Source of the DNA: Sinomonas gamaensis
Lineage (GTDB): Bacteria; Actinomycetota; Actinomycetes; Actinomycetales; Micrococcaceae
Assembly: GCF_005876955.1 (NCBI RefSeq)
Contig: NZ_SSCL01000012.1
Location: 1 to 64,000, forward strand
DNA length: 64,000 nucleotides
Reading direction: 5' to 3'
In this document: in pieces, positions 42,395-51,156 of the stretch
Layout of the letters: every line of letters begins with the position of its first letter
Numbering within the stretch: the stretch's first letter is position 1
Translations under genes and position numbers: made by a program
The notes under the pieces: model-generated
The model's database searches: none
The model's input: the letters and a program-made list of their open reading frames with translations, nothing else
Told to the model about the DNA's origin: nothing

Positions 42395-42796
42395 ATGAGC
42401 CAGCTACCTCAGCCCCCGACCTCGCCTCGGGAGCCCGACGGCACCGGCCAGCCTCGGCCGCAAGCCCAACCGATGCAGCAGCCTCAACCGCAACCCCAAC
42501 CGATGCCGCCGGTAACGCGGGCTGGTGTCGTCTGGGCGACGGTGGTCGTCGCCCTGGTCGTCCTGATCCTGCTGATCGTGTTCTTCCTGCAGAATCAGGA
42601 CACGGTCCGCGTGCAGTTCCTCGGCCTCGACGGCTTGGTTCCGCTGGGTCTCGCGCTGTTCATCGCCGCCGTCGCGGGCGGGGTGCTCGTCGCGGTGGCC
42701 GGCGCGGTGCGCATTCTCCAGTTGCGCATGGTGGCACGCCGAGCGCAGCGAACGCCCGGGCCGCAGCGACCCGGGCATTCAGGGAAAACTGGCTGA
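42395..42796 (+). CDS. LapA family (DUF1049) membrane protein
   Basis: A 133-aa protein with a Pro/Gln-rich cytosolic head followed by two helices in the LapA pattern: VVALVVLILLIVFFLQNQDTVRVQFLG, then LGLALFIAAVAGGVLVAVAGAVRILQLR. Such proteins support LPS or envelope assembly in Gram-negatives; in actinobacteria the role is unknown. GAAGGGAG lies just before the ATG. Confidence 0.8.
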   Translation: MSQLPQPPTSPREPDGTGQPRPQAQPMQQPQPQPQPMPPVTRAGVVWATVVVALVVLILLIVFFLQNQDTVRVQFLGLDGLVPLGLALFIAAVAGGVLVAVAGAVRILQLRMVARRAQRTPGPQRPGHSGKTG

Positions 42797-42803
42797 GCTA
42801 CCG

Positions 42804-45158
42804 CTACTTGCCCGGAACCAGGCACCCGCCGTTGGAAATCGTTCCGTCGATCGCGCTGATCTGAGCCTGCACGCTCGCGAGCTGGGCCTGGAGGTCGGCC
42901 ACAGCCGCCTTCTGGGCTTTGATGGCGTCGATCTTGTTGCCCTTCTGCGCCTGCAGAGCCAACAGCGTCTGCTGGGCGGCGCTGACCTGCTTGTCTAGGC
43001 TGACCGACTGCTGCTGAAGGGACGCAAGCTGCTGCTCGGTGTCCGAAACCTGCTGGTTGAGCCCGTCGAGCTTCGTCAGGAGCGGGGCGACCAGGTTCTC
43101 GAGGTTCAGGACGTTCTGCTCCGCCGTGGCGATCTGGGCGTTGAGGTCCTTGAGCCGCGCCACGAGGCCGTCGCTGACCGCGTTGAGCCCGTCCAGCTCG
43201 GCCTGCTTGGCCCCCACCGCGGCGCTCGTCTGGTCCACCGCGCTCTGGAGAGCCGGCAGCTGGTCCTGCAGCCCCTTGATCTCGGCCTGCTTGTCCGAAA
43301 CCGCCTGCTGCGCCGCGGCCAGCACGTTCGTCGCGCTCGCGAGGTCCGCCTGACGCTGAGTCAGGACGTCCTGCTGCGCGCTCAGGTCAGCGAGCGCCTT
43401 GTCCCGGTCGGCTGTCAGGCTGGGCAGCTGAGCCTCGAGATCGGCGACGGTCTTGGCTTGGGCGTCCGCGGCGGCTTGCGCGGCATTCGCCGCGTCTTGA
43501 AGCGCGGGGAGCTGGCGCTGGAGCGTCGCGAGATCGACCTGCTTCGACGCGACGGCAGCGTTGGCGTTGTCGACGGCGGTCTGCAGGCTGGGCAGCTGGC
43601 CCTGAAGGGCCGCAAGCTCGGCCTGCTTGGCGGCGACCGCGTCATTCGCGCTCGCGAGCGAGGCCTGAAGGGGCGCCGCCTGCTGCTGGAGCGCGCTGCT
43701 GTTCTGCTGGGCAGTGAGCAGCTGCGCGTTGAGCGTGTTGACGTTGGCCTGCAGCGTGTTCAGATCGCCCTGCAGGGCCGCAATCTGCCCGTTCGTGGTG
43801 GTGATCTGCGTGTTCACCTGATCAAGCTTGGTCTGGTCGGCTGCGAGCTGAGCCTGGGCATCGCGCTTGGCCTGCGCGTTCGAGGTCGCCGGGTACTTGT
43901 CGATGATCGCCTGCTGGGCGGCGATGTCATTCTGCAGCTGGGTCTTCTGCTGCTGCAGGGACGCGAGGGTGTTCTGCGCGGCGGCGAGTTCCGCCTGCTT
44001 GGCGGTCACGGCCTGCTGCGCGGCCGCGAGCTGACCCTGGAGGGTCGCGACCGACGTCTGGGCGTCCGCGATGGCCTTCGCATTTGCGGCGACCGCGTCG
44101 GCCGCCTTCTGGGCGGCCGCCTGGAGCGCAGCCAGATCGCTCTGGGCCTGGGCGATCTGGGCCTTCTTGGCGGCGAGGGAGTCCGCGGCCTGCTGGGCCG
44201 TGGCCTGCAGAGCTGCGAGGTCCTTCTGCGCCTGGGCGATCTGGGCGTTCTTGGCGTCAACCGCCGCGGCAGCGTCAGAAGCGACCTGCTGCTTCGCTTG
44301 GAGGTCGGCCTTGGCATCACTCACCGCCTTGGTCTGCGCATCGAGGGCAGACTGCGCCGTCGTCGCCACCCCTTGGAGGCGGGTGAGCTCCGCCTGAGCT
44401 GCGTCGACTGCCTGCTGGGCGCTGGTCACATTGTCGGCCGCGGTTTTGGCGGCGGCCTGCAGCGCGGTGAGCTCCTGGTTCGCGGTGTCGATCTGGCCCT
44501 GCTTCGCTGCAAGGGCGTTCTGGGCGTCGTTGGCGGCCGCCTGAAGCGCGGCAAGTTCCGCGGTTGCCGTCTGAATGGCGGCGTTGTTGGCGTCAAGGGC
44601 TGCCTGAGCGGCGCTCGCCTGGTCTTTGAGGTCGGCGCTGGCGGCCTGCGCGGTGGCGAGCTGGCCCTGGAGCGCCGTGATCTGGGCGGTGAGGCTCGCC
44701 TGCTGAGACTGCAGCGTCTGGAGCGTAGAGGTCGCTGCGTCGATCTGCGCTTGAGTCTGGCCCTGCTGGGCGGTCAGGGAGTCGATCTGGTCCTGCGTGG
44801 ACTTCAGCTGGCCCTCAAGGGCCGCGAGCTCATCATCGGCCTGCTGGATCGTCGCGTTCAGCCCGGCGATCTGCGCACTCAGTCCGTCTGCCTGGCTCTG
44901 GAGGTTGGCCTTCTGGGCATTCAGCACGGCGATCGCGTCGGCGTTGCGCTTCGTCGCGGCCTTGAGCAGGTTCTCCTGGATGGCGCCTCGATGGGCGAGC
45001 TGATTGACGACGCCGTTGCAGATCCCCTGGGTGCCTGCCGGCCCCGTGGCCTGGGCGGGGAGTCCGGCGGTGAGCAGGGCCCCTGTGATCCCTGGCACCA
45101 GGACGGCGGCAGCGAGCACGCGCCGGAGCCGAGTGGGTGGGGTCGGCAAGTTGTTCAT
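42804..45158 (-). CDS. secreted long coiled-coil protein
   Basis: A 784-aa protein with a signal peptide (LRRVLAAAVLVPGITGALLTA..PAQA). After a short globular start with Cys, almost the whole length is continuous heptad coiled coil rich in Ala, Gln, Asp, Lys and Leu (for example LNAQKANLQSQADGLSAQI). The end is GCLVPGK with no LPXTG or membrane anchor. CGGAGG precedes the ATG at 45158. The frame extends upstream but without plausible start features. Probably a cell-surface spacer or PcsB/SagA-like wall hydrolase cofactor, though no catalytic domain is present. Confidence 0.7.
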   Translation of the reverse strand: MNNLPTPPTRLRRVLAAAVLVPGITGALLTAGLPAQATGPAGTQGICNGVVNQLAHRGAIQENLLKAATKRNADAIAVLNAQKANLQSQADGLSAQIAGLNATIQQADDELAALEGQLKSTQDQIDSLTAQQGQTQAQIDAATSTLQTLQSQQASLTAQITALQGQLATAQAASADLKDQASAAQAALDANNAAIQTATAELAALQAAANDAQNALAAKQGQIDTANQELTALQAAAKTAADNVTSAQQAVDAAQAELTRLQGVATTAQSALDAQTKAVSDAKADLQAKQQVASDAAAAVDAKNAQIAQAQKDLAALQATAQQAADSLAAKKAQIAQAQSDLAALQAAAQKAADAVAANAKAIADAQTSVATLQGQLAAAQQAVTAKQAELAAAQNTLASLQQQKTQLQNDIAAQQAIIDKYPATSNAQAKRDAQAQLAADQTKLDQVNTQITTTNGQIAALQGDLNTLQANVNTLNAQLLTAQQNSSALQQQAAPLQASLASANDAVAAKQAELAALQGQLPSLQTAVDNANAAVASKQVDLATLQRQLPALQDAANAAQAAADAQAKTVADLEAQLPSLTADRDKALADLSAQQDVLTQRQADLASATNVLAAAQQAVSDKQAEIKGLQDQLPALQSAVDQTSAAVGAKQAELDGLNAVSDGLVARLKDLNAQIATAEQNVLNLENLVAPLLTKLDGLNQQVSDTEQQLASLQQQSVSLDKQVSAAQQTLLALQAQKGNKIDAIKAQKAAVADLQAQLASVQAQISAIDGTISNGGCLVPGK

Positions 45159-45408
45159 GGTTCCTCCGAGTGGTGCGAAGGGGCACCCGCTCCGGCGCCT
45201 GCCAGCGGTTCTGCGGCAGACGGTCGGGGCACGGTGCACGATGCGGTCCCCTTCATCGTTTGCATCGCCCGAATCTGGACGCATAAAAGACGCTATGGGA
45301 GATGCGAGAGCCCCGCACCACTTGTTTGAGAAACCGTGTACTCGACTTTTCCGGCGTCCCGCCCAAGTAGTGACAAGCACTACTCAGGAACCGGAATTCT
45401 GCGCCCTT

Positions 45409-45984
45409 TCAGCCGGTGGGGTTGAGGTCGTAGATCATCTCGACCAAGGCGTCGTCGTGGGTGACGGCCTTCTTCAGAGCGAGCTGCAGCGGGCTCCCCG
45501 ACCCGAATCGCCGGCCCTGTCCGATCATCGACGGCGCCACGACGATCCGCAATTCGTCAACCTCACCGAGATCAAGGAGCTCACGCACCAAGGTGAGACT
45601 GCCCCAGCACCCGATGTCGCCGTCGGACTCCGCCTTGATGCGCCGAATCGCCTCGCCCGTGTCGCCCGAGAAGACCTCGCAGTCGCCCAATTCCCCCCAA
45701 GGCGCCTCGGAATGGGAGTGGGAGAACACGTACCGCCGCAGCGAGTTGAGGGCGGGCGCCACCATCTCGCCCGCTGACGCCTCGGTTGGCCAGAACGAGC
45801 TGAACCCCTCATAGGTCCGGGCGCCCATGAGCATCCCGTCAAGGCCCTCGATGAGTTCGAGCTGGCTCCGCGCGAAGCCTTCGGCGGATCCGCCGATAAA
45901 GGGCTCCATGAAGGACGTTGTTCCCTCCGGGTCCGCAGCAAAGCCGTCCGCGCTGATCGTTTCCTGAACTATGAGCCGTCCCAT
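45409..45984 (-). CDS. dihydrofolate reductase family protein (RibD C-terminal domain)
   Basis: A 191-aa protein of the RibD-C/DHFR-like group: LIVQETISADGFAADPEG, GLDGMLMGARTYEGFSSFWP, RRYVFSHS, IGCWGSLTLVRELLDLGEVDELRIVVAP and the end LEMIYDL-type strand. It is a predicted NADPH-dependent reductase; stand-alone copies have unknown substrates. The start at ATG 45984 is inferred from family alignment; in-frame upstream codons exist. Confidence 0.85.
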   Translation of the reverse strand: MGRLIVQETISADGFAADPEGTTSFMEPFIGGSAEGFARSQLELIEGLDGMLMGARTYEGFSSFWPTEASAGEMVAPALNSLRRYVFSHSHSEAPWGELGDCEVFSGDTGEAIRRIKAESDGDIGCWGSLTLVRELLDLGEVDELRIVVAPSMIGQGRRFGSGSPLQLALKKAVTHDDALVEMIYDLNPTG

Positions 45985-46099
45985 GGACACCACGGTGGCA
46001 CCGGAGCCGCGTGCCAAACAAGAGCTCAGGGGGTCTTGAGGGCCACGGGCCATCGCGCTAAATACATGGTGTCAGGTCCTTCGAGGAGAGGAGGAAGTC

Positions 46100-46462
46100 A
46101 TGAACATGCGGCTGGCACACGGGCCCGTGCGGGGGCGCTCCTTCTTCCCCAGCGCCGCACCGGCCCACCATCACATTCGCTACGTGCCTCATCGCGTCTC
46201 GACGACCAGTCAGCGCGCACGGCAGAGGACAAGACAGGATCCCATCCGGATGGCCGTCGCAGCCTCCTGGGTAGCGGTTGCGCTGGTCATGGCGCTCATC
46301 GTGGCGGCCGCCATGATCTTGCCCAAGCCCGCGCCCGCAAGTTCGCCCGCGCTCCCGTGGCGTTCGACCACCGCAGGCCCCCTGCTGCCCTACGAGCGCC
46401 CCCTGGTCGCCGCCTCGGTCCCGCTTGCCGTGCCCCACCATCATCTCGGCCTCCGAGGCTAG
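46100..46462 (+). CDS. hypothetical single-helix membrane protein
   Basis: A 120-aa protein with a His/Arg-rich N-terminal half, one transmembrane helix (about residues 51-73, AVAASWVAVALVMALIVAAAMIL) and a Pro-rich tail ending in HHH. A strong GAGGAGGAAG site stands before the ATG, which is the main support for the gene. No family recognised. Confidence 0.45.
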   Translation: MNMRLAHGPVRGRSFFPSAAPAHHHIRYVPHRVSTTSQRARQRTRQDPIRMAVAASWVAVALVMALIVAAAMILPKPAPASSPALPWRSTTAGPLLPYERPLVAASVPLAVPHHHLGLRG

Positions 46463-46604
46463 CCCGATCGGCGCCGCGCCGGCAGTCGCCGTGGTCGAGG
46501 TTCCCGCGGCCGGTACAACCTCGCGGAGTGTGACTCGGCCCGGCCCCTCGCGGTCCGCAAGACCTGCGGTGACCTCGAGGAGCCGGCGCGGACGGCGTCG
46601 TCAT

Positions 46605-46664
46605 CCCTTTGCGCCGTCACGTCCGCAGGGTTCTGACCCTGCGAACGTGACGGCGCAACGAGGG
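46605..46664. repeat. very large stem-loop between convergent genes
   Basis: The arms 46609-46631 and 46636-46658 pair over 23 positions with a single C-A mismatch and a TCTG loop. A further CCCT (46605-46608) pairs with AGGG (46661-46664). The whole is about 60 nt and lies between two convergent genes, so it could be a bidirectional terminator, but there is no T-run on either side. It could equally be an extragenic palindromic element. Confidence 0.65.
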
Positions 46665-46734
46665 GAAGATGCTGCGCGTGGCCGCGGCTATGCCGAGGAT
46701 GCTCCGCTGCCGCTTAGGACCACGGGCGCCACCG

Positions 46735-47166
46735 TCAGGCGCGGGCCCGCGTCCGCCGTTGCCCATCGTCCGCGTGTCCTCTGCCGATCGGGATGACCGG
46801 CGCGAGCCCTGAGATCCGCGGCGCATTCTGCCGAGGGGATCGGGCGACTGGAAGGGTCCTCACAACGCCGATTCTGTGCGCGGAAGGATGGGCCGCCATG
46901 CTTGGCTTCCTGGTGAGTTCAAGCAGCTCGGTCTGCACGACGACCCGGGTGATATTCGGAAGCCGGGGATTTTCCAGCTTCACCACGACTGCTGGCGGGA
47001 CGAGATGCGGCAGCACGTGGACGATTTCGCCTTCGTCCCCCTCGCTGACCCGCACGTTTGCCAGGAACGGGTCTTTGATGTCGCGACGGAAACGCACCGC
47101 CTCCCCCACTCCGAAACCCGAATCCCCCGGGACGTATCCATCTGTCACGTCGAAACCTTCCCCCAT
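46735..47166 (-). CDS. hypothetical protein with SH3/KOW-like segment
   Basis: A 143-aa protein. The first half reads as a small beta-barrel: GFGVGEAVRFRRDI, VRVSEGDEGEIVHVLPHL, VVVKLENPRLPN, RVVVQTELLEL. The second half is Arg-rich and looks disordered. No family assigned. A start with poor ribosome-binding sequence at 47166 is the only upstream ATG. Confidence 0.5.
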   Translation of the reverse strand: MGEGFDVTDGYVPGDSGFGVGEAVRFRRDIKDPFLANVRVSEGDEGEIVHVLPHLVPPAVVVKLENPRLPNITRVVVQTELLELTRKPSMAAHPSAHRIGVVRTLPVARSPRQNAPRISGLAPVIPIGRGHADDGQRRTRARA

Positions 47167-47227
47167 AACGATTGAATTAAGTCCTCGGCGCTTATCGCCC
47201 TCGAGTAATTTATCCGGCGTCTTGAGA

Positions 47228-47257
47228 CCGGAAGGTAGGCCTTTGGTCCCCTTCCGG
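47228..47257. other. hairpin in the divergent intergenic region
   Basis: CCGGAAGG (47228-47235) and CCTTCCGG (47250-47257) form an 8-bp stem with a 14-nt loop between the divergent genes starting at 47166 and 47398. Function unknown. Confidence 0.4.
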
Positions 47258-47397
47258 CGTGACAGTTCTGGTCACGTGAGATCACTGCAAAAAGAAGGCT
47301 TTCCAAACACCGTCACGATACCGAGGCTTGACAGGCCATCTGGCGGGTAAGGGCCTACCAGCAAAAGGACCGTTCTGTCTCTATCGGGAGGATTGCC

Positions 47398-47679
47398 ATG
47401 TCGACCGCAGACAACAATGAGGCTCCGAACCTCGACGATGTCATCACTCCGGAGGAAGACGCCCTCCCGCCCCGGGCCTACAAGGGCCACGCAGGCATGC
47501 CCGAAAGCCTGGACGACGACGCGTTGGAGGCTGCGACGGAGCAGGAGCGGGTGGCCGCCGGGCTCGCCGACTATGCGCCGAGTCAGGTCCCCCCGGCGAC
47601 CGACCCGCTGCCCGAGGGCTCATCCGAGGCTGCGGACCTGGCACAGCGCGGCCTGACCGAGGAAGAGGAAGCCGACTGA
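47398..47679 (+). CDS. small acidic hypothetical protein
   Basis: A 93-aa, strongly acidic protein (many Glu/Asp, ending in LTEEEEAD) without Cys, transmembrane helix or recognised fold; probably disordered. A good GGGAGG site precedes the ATG. It ends 3 bp before the formate/nitrite-type channel start, so it is its operon partner. Confidence 0.6.
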   Translation: MSTADNNEAPNLDDVITPEEDALPPRAYKGHAGMPESLDDDALEAATEQERVAAGLADYAPSQVPPATDPLPEGSSEAADLAQRGLTEEEEAD

Positions 47680-47682
47680 CCC

Positions 47683-48495
47683 GTGAGCGACGAGGACCGC
47701 CGTCGGGAACTCGGCAGCAACGACGGTCCGGTCGAGGAGGAGATCGAGGAGTCCTTCGACCGGATCGTCGCCGAAGGGGCGCAGCGTCTTCACCGACCTT
47801 GGCGGTCCGTTCTCATTACCGGCTTCTTCGGTGGTGTCGAAGTCGGGCTCGGGGTCATGGCGTATCTTGCTGTCGAGCATTCCACGGGAAACAAGCTGCT
47901 GGCAGGGCTCGCGTTCGGCATTGGCTTCATCGCGCTCCTGCTGGCCAAGAGCGAACTGTTCACCGAGGGCTTTCTGGTCCCTATTGCCGCCGTGGCGGCT
48001 CGCGAGGCCCGCCTAGGTCAGCTCGGCAGACTCTGGGCGGGAACGCTGGTGGCGAATCTCGTGGGCGGCTGGTGCTTCATGTGGCTGGTCCTGCACGCTT
48101 TTCCCGAGTGGGCTCCTACCGTCATCGAGTCCGCGCGGCATTTCACCGAGGCCCCGCCCAATCTCCAGTCCTTCTGCCTGGCCACGTTGGGTGGCAGCAC
48201 CATTACCCTGATGACGCGAATGCAGCAGGGCACAGAATCGGTTCCGGCGAAAATCGCGGCTGCCGTTGCGGGGGGTTTCCTGCTCTCGGGCCTGCCCCTT
48301 TTCCACTCCATTCTTGATTCACTGCTGATCTTCGGGGCCCTCCACGCGGGCGCGCCCTTCGGGTACGGGCAGTGGCTGGGATGGTTCGCCTACACGGCCG
48401 TCTTCAACGTCCTCGGCGGCCTCCTCCTGGTGACCGCGCTCCGATTGCTGCGCAGCAAGGAATTGCTGAGAGAGCGGCGAGCCCACTCCTCCTGA
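47683..48495 (+). CDS. formate/nitrite transporter (FNT) family protein
   Basis: A 270-aa channel of the FNT family, with a charged cytosolic head and six helices. Recognisable segments are LAGLAFGIGFIALLLAKSELFTEGFLVP and the pore-like NLVGGWCFMWLVLHAF. This branch (YfdC/DUF-type) is less studied than FocA/NirC, so formate or nitrite transport is only an inference. GTG start at 47683, coupled to the acidic 93-aa gene. Confidence 0.85.
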   Translation: MSDEDRRRELGSNDGPVEEEIEESFDRIVAEGAQRLHRPWRSVLITGFFGGVEVGLGVMAYLAVEHSTGNKLLAGLAFGIGFIALLLAKSELFTEGFLVPIAAVAAREARLGQLGRLWAGTLVANLVGGWCFMWLVLHAFPEWAPTVIESARHFTEAPPNLQSFCLATLGGSTITLMTRMQQGTESVPAKIAAAVAGGFLLSGLPLFHSILDSLLIFGALHAGAPFGYGQWLGWFAYTAVFNVLGGLLLVTALRLLRSKELLRERRAHSS

Positions 48496-48507
48496 ACACT
48501 CTCCTCT

Positions 48508-48525
48508 GAACGGCTCAGGCCGTTC
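48508..48525. terminator. hairpin at the channel/FAH gene junction
   Basis: GAACGGC (48508-48514) and GCCGTTC (48519-48525) with loop TCAG, lying between the convergent ends. It overlaps the last codons of the minus-strand gene. A small bidirectional terminator is plausible. Confidence 0.45.
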
Positions 48526-49684
48526 GGCGCGCCAGATATGCGAAGAAGTCCCTGAGCCCGTAGTCCCAAGGCGGGAGCTCCTCGCAGAGTGCCACGGTGT
48601 TGGCGAGCGTCCCGAGACGCGGGCTCGAGATCTCGACCTTGTCCCCCACCCGGTGGGTGAAACCCTTCCCGGATTCACCGCGATCCTGGACGGGTGCGAA
48701 CAGCGTCCCGGTGAAGAGGGCGAAACCGTCAGGGTACTGGTGGTGCCTCCCCACGGTGGCGGCGATGAGCTCCTCGAACGGCCGGCTGATGTGTGCGAGG
48801 CTGTTGCGCCCCTCGAGCCTGAACCCGTCGTCGCCCTGCACGTCCAGCAGGATCTCCTCGTTGCGCAGCGAATCCAGCGTGAAGTCCCCGTCGAAGAGGC
48901 GGATGAACGGCCCCAGAGCGCTCGAGGCGTTGTTGTCCTTGGCCTTGCCGAGCAGGAGAGCGCTGCGCCCTTCGATGTCACGGAGGTTGACGTCGTTCCC
49001 GAGCGTCGCGCCCACCGGCCGACCGTCCGGCGTCACGAGCAGCACGAGCTCCGGCTCCGGATTGTTCCACTCGGAGGCCTCGAGCACCCCGATCCGTGCT
49101 CCGTACCCGACCGATGAGAGGACCGGCGCCTTCGTGAAGACCTCAGGGTCCTTCCCGATGCCCACCTCGAGATACTGAGACCACAGCCCCTCCTCCTGCA
49201 GGACCGTCTTGGCGCGTTCCGCCTCGACGCTGCCGGGACGCACGCCGTCGAGACTGCCGCCCAAAGCTGCACCAACACGCTCTCGGAGCTCGGCGGCGCG
49301 ATGGGGATCGCCGCCTGCACGCTCCTCAATGACCCGCTCGATCATGCTCTCCACGAACGTCACGCCGCAGGCCTTGACCACCTGCAGGTCGATGGGCGCG
49401 AGGAAATGCGGTCGGCTGTGATCACCGGCTTCGGCGGCCTCGAGCAGGTCCGCCGTCGACCACCGCGGCTCGCCGGCCCGGCTGACGGCGGAACGTACGA
49501 CGGCGGCAGGGTCGTCGCCGGCGAGAAGCCCGGCGACGGTGGGTGCCTCACTTTGGAGGTCGTAGACCTCGTCTCCGCGGACGGCGGCAACACGCGGCCC
49601 GCCCGCCGAGGGATCCCACACGCGAGCGACCAACACGGCCTTCTCGGCGTCCTCGGGCAGGACTCGCTTCAAGAGGTCGCTCAC
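48515..49684 (-). CDS. fumarylacetoacetate hydrolase-family 2-keto-3-deoxy-sugar-acid dehydratase (XylX-like)
   Basis: A 389-aa protein matching the FAH-fold 2-keto-3-deoxy-D-xylonate/arabinonate dehydratases: GVTFVESMIERVIEERA, LWSQYLEVGIGKDPEVFTKAPVLSS, WNNPEPELVLL, LGNDVNLRDIEGRSALLLGKAKDNN, HHQYPDGFALFTGTLFAPVQDR. The reaction removes water from a 2-keto-3-deoxy-pentonate, giving 2-oxoglutarate semialdehyde. The GTG at 49684 overlaps the aldehyde dehydrogenase stop (TAGTG). It is the last gene of the sugar-acid operon. Confidence 0.82.
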   Translation of the reverse strand: MSDLLKRVLPEDAEKAVLVARVWDPSAGGPRVAAVRGDEVYDLQSEAPTVAGLLAGDDPAAVVRSAVSRAGEPRWSTADLLEAAEAGDHSRPHFLAPIDLQVVKACGVTFVESMIERVIEERAGGDPHRAAELRERVGAALGGSLDGVRPGSVEAERAKTVLQEEGLWSQYLEVGIGKDPEVFTKAPVLSSVGYGARIGVLEASEWNNPEPELVLLVTPDGRPVGATLGNDVNLRDIEGRSALLLGKAKDNNASSALGPFIRLFDGDFTLDSLRNEEILLDVQGDDGFRLEGRNSLAHISRPFEELIAATVGRHHQYPDGFALFTGTLFAPVQDRGESGKGFTHRVGDKVEISSPRLGTLANTVALCEELPPWDYGLRDFFAYLARRTA

Positions 49685-51156
49685 TAGGCTCCCTTTCGCT
49701 CAGGGCGCTTCCACACGCCGTCGACTCTTTGGGGCACGCCCCACGGATTGTCATCGCGCAACGGCTCCGGGAGCCGCGCCTCGGGCCAGCCCTGGTACGC
49801 GACAGGGCGGAGGAACCGGCGGATCGCGGCGGTCCCCACGGAGGTCGTGTTGCTCGACGTGGCAGGGTAAGGGCCGCCGTGGTGCTGCGCGTAGCTCACC
49901 GTCACTCCGGTGGGCCAACCGTTCCACAGGACTCGGCCGCTGCGCTCGGCGAGCTTCTCGCTGAGCTCCTCGGTCGATTCGTCGGCGGCGTCGCGGTCGG
50001 TGCCGTGAATCGCCGTCGTGAGCTGGCCCTCGAGGGTGTCCACGAGCCCGTGGAGCTCGGCGGCGTCGGCGTACCGGACGATGACGCTCGCCGGACCGAA
50101 CATCTCCCGGCGCAGCAGCTCGGGGTCGGCGAGCGCATCGCGGGCCTCCGCCACGAGCACCGTGGGGTGCGGCGCCTCATCGAAGCTCCCAGGGACCAGC
50201 ACGCGGACGCCCGGCTGGGACGAGACCTCGCCCACGGCCTCCGCGAACCCGTCATGCAGCCGCTCGGCCAGGAGCGGGTGGAGGGGAACGTCGCGCAGCG
50301 CGGTGACGAGGGGCTCTTCGAGCTCCGCGTCCTCTCCCGCCGGCACGAACAGCAGCCCGGGCTTCGTGCAGAACTGGCCCATGCCGAGCGTGAACGAGCC
50401 GGCATAGTCGGCGAGGATCTGCTCCCGGCGCTCGTCCCACGCTGCGGGCGTGACGACCACGGCGTTGATCCCGCCCAGCTCGCCGTAGAACGGAATGGGC
50501 TCGGGGCGCGCAGCGGCGACGTCCATGAGGGCTCGGCCGCCAGCCGTCGAGCCGGTGAAGCCGATGGCCTTGACGAGCGGGTGCTCGACCAGGGCCACCC
50601 CGGCTTCCCGACCCTCCACGAGCGCGAACAGCCCAGCGGGGGCGCCGGCCTTGTCGAGGCCACGGACGACCGCCTCGCCCGTCCGGGCGGCTAGCTCCCG
50701 GTGCGCTGTGTGGGCCTTGTGCACGACGGCGCAGCCCGCCGCGAGCGCCGAGGCCGTGTCCCCGCCGGCCACGCTGAAGGCGAAGGGGAAGTTGGACGCG
50801 CCGAAGACTCCCACGACGCCGAGCGGCACGTTCATCCGACGGATGTCCGGCCGCGGACCCATGCCCCACTCGGGGTCGGCGTGGTCGATGGTCGCGTCGA
50901 GGTGCTCCCCGGACCGGATCTCATCGGCGAAGAGTCGCAGCTGGAAGGTGGAGCGGCGGAGTTCCCCCGCGAGCCGCTGCTCGCCGAGGTGCGTCTCGCG
51001 GCGCGCGATCTCAATGAGCTCCGAAGCCTCGGCGTCGAGCTCGTCCGCGACGGACTCGAGCCAGGTGGCCCGGGTCTCGGGCGTCGCGCTCCTTGCCTTG
51101 AGGAATGCCGCGTGCGCAGCCTCGACCGCTGAGTTGAGTTCTGCCGTTGTCGTCAT
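49684..51156 (-). CDS. NADP-dependent aldehyde dehydrogenase (2-oxoglutarate semialdehyde type)
   Basis: A 490-aa ALDH superfamily member of the short NADP-dependent branch (KGSADH type III): [42 protein letters not shown] (catalytic Glu), GQFCTKPG (nucleophile Cys), and the end [18 protein letters not shown] typical of this branch. It oxidises 2-oxoglutarate semialdehyde to 2-oxoglutarate. It overlaps the FucD-like gene upstream (ATGA) and the XylX-like gene downstream. Confidence 0.88.
   Translation of the reverse strand: MTTTAELNSAVEAAHAAFLKARSATPETRATWLESVADELDAEASELIEIARRETHLGEQRLAGELRRSTFQLRLFADEIRSGEHLDATIDHADPEWGMGPRPDIRRMNVPLGVVGVFGASNFPFAFSVAGGDTASALAAGCAVVHKAHTAHRELAARTGEAVVRGLDKAGAPAGLFALVEGREAGVALVEHPLVKAIGFTGSTAGGRALMDVAAARPEPIPFYGELGGINAVVVTPAAWDERREQILADYAGSFTLGMGQFCTKPGLLFVPAGEDAELEEPLVTALRDVPLHPLLAERLHDGFAEAVGEVSSQPGVRVLVPGSFDEAPHPTVLVAEARDALADPELLRREMFGPASVIVRYADAAELHGLVDTLEGQLTTAIHGTDRDAADESTEELSEKLAERSGRVLWNGWPTGVTVSYAQHHGGPYPATSSNTTSVGTAAIRRFLRPVAYQGWPEARLPEPLRDDNPWGVPQRVDGVWKRPERKGA

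Noticed and set aside
43458-45329. 623-codon plus-strand frame opposite the coiled-coil gene
   Set aside because: It mirrors the heptad repeats of the opposite strand (Leu/Gly/Arg-rich) and has no independent features.
47321-47397. TTGACA at 47328-47333 as a promoter for the acidic 93-aa gene
   Set aside because: No acceptable -10 box at 16-19 bp; nearby GGGTAA would fit a SigB/F-type site, but no matching -35 element is at the right distance.
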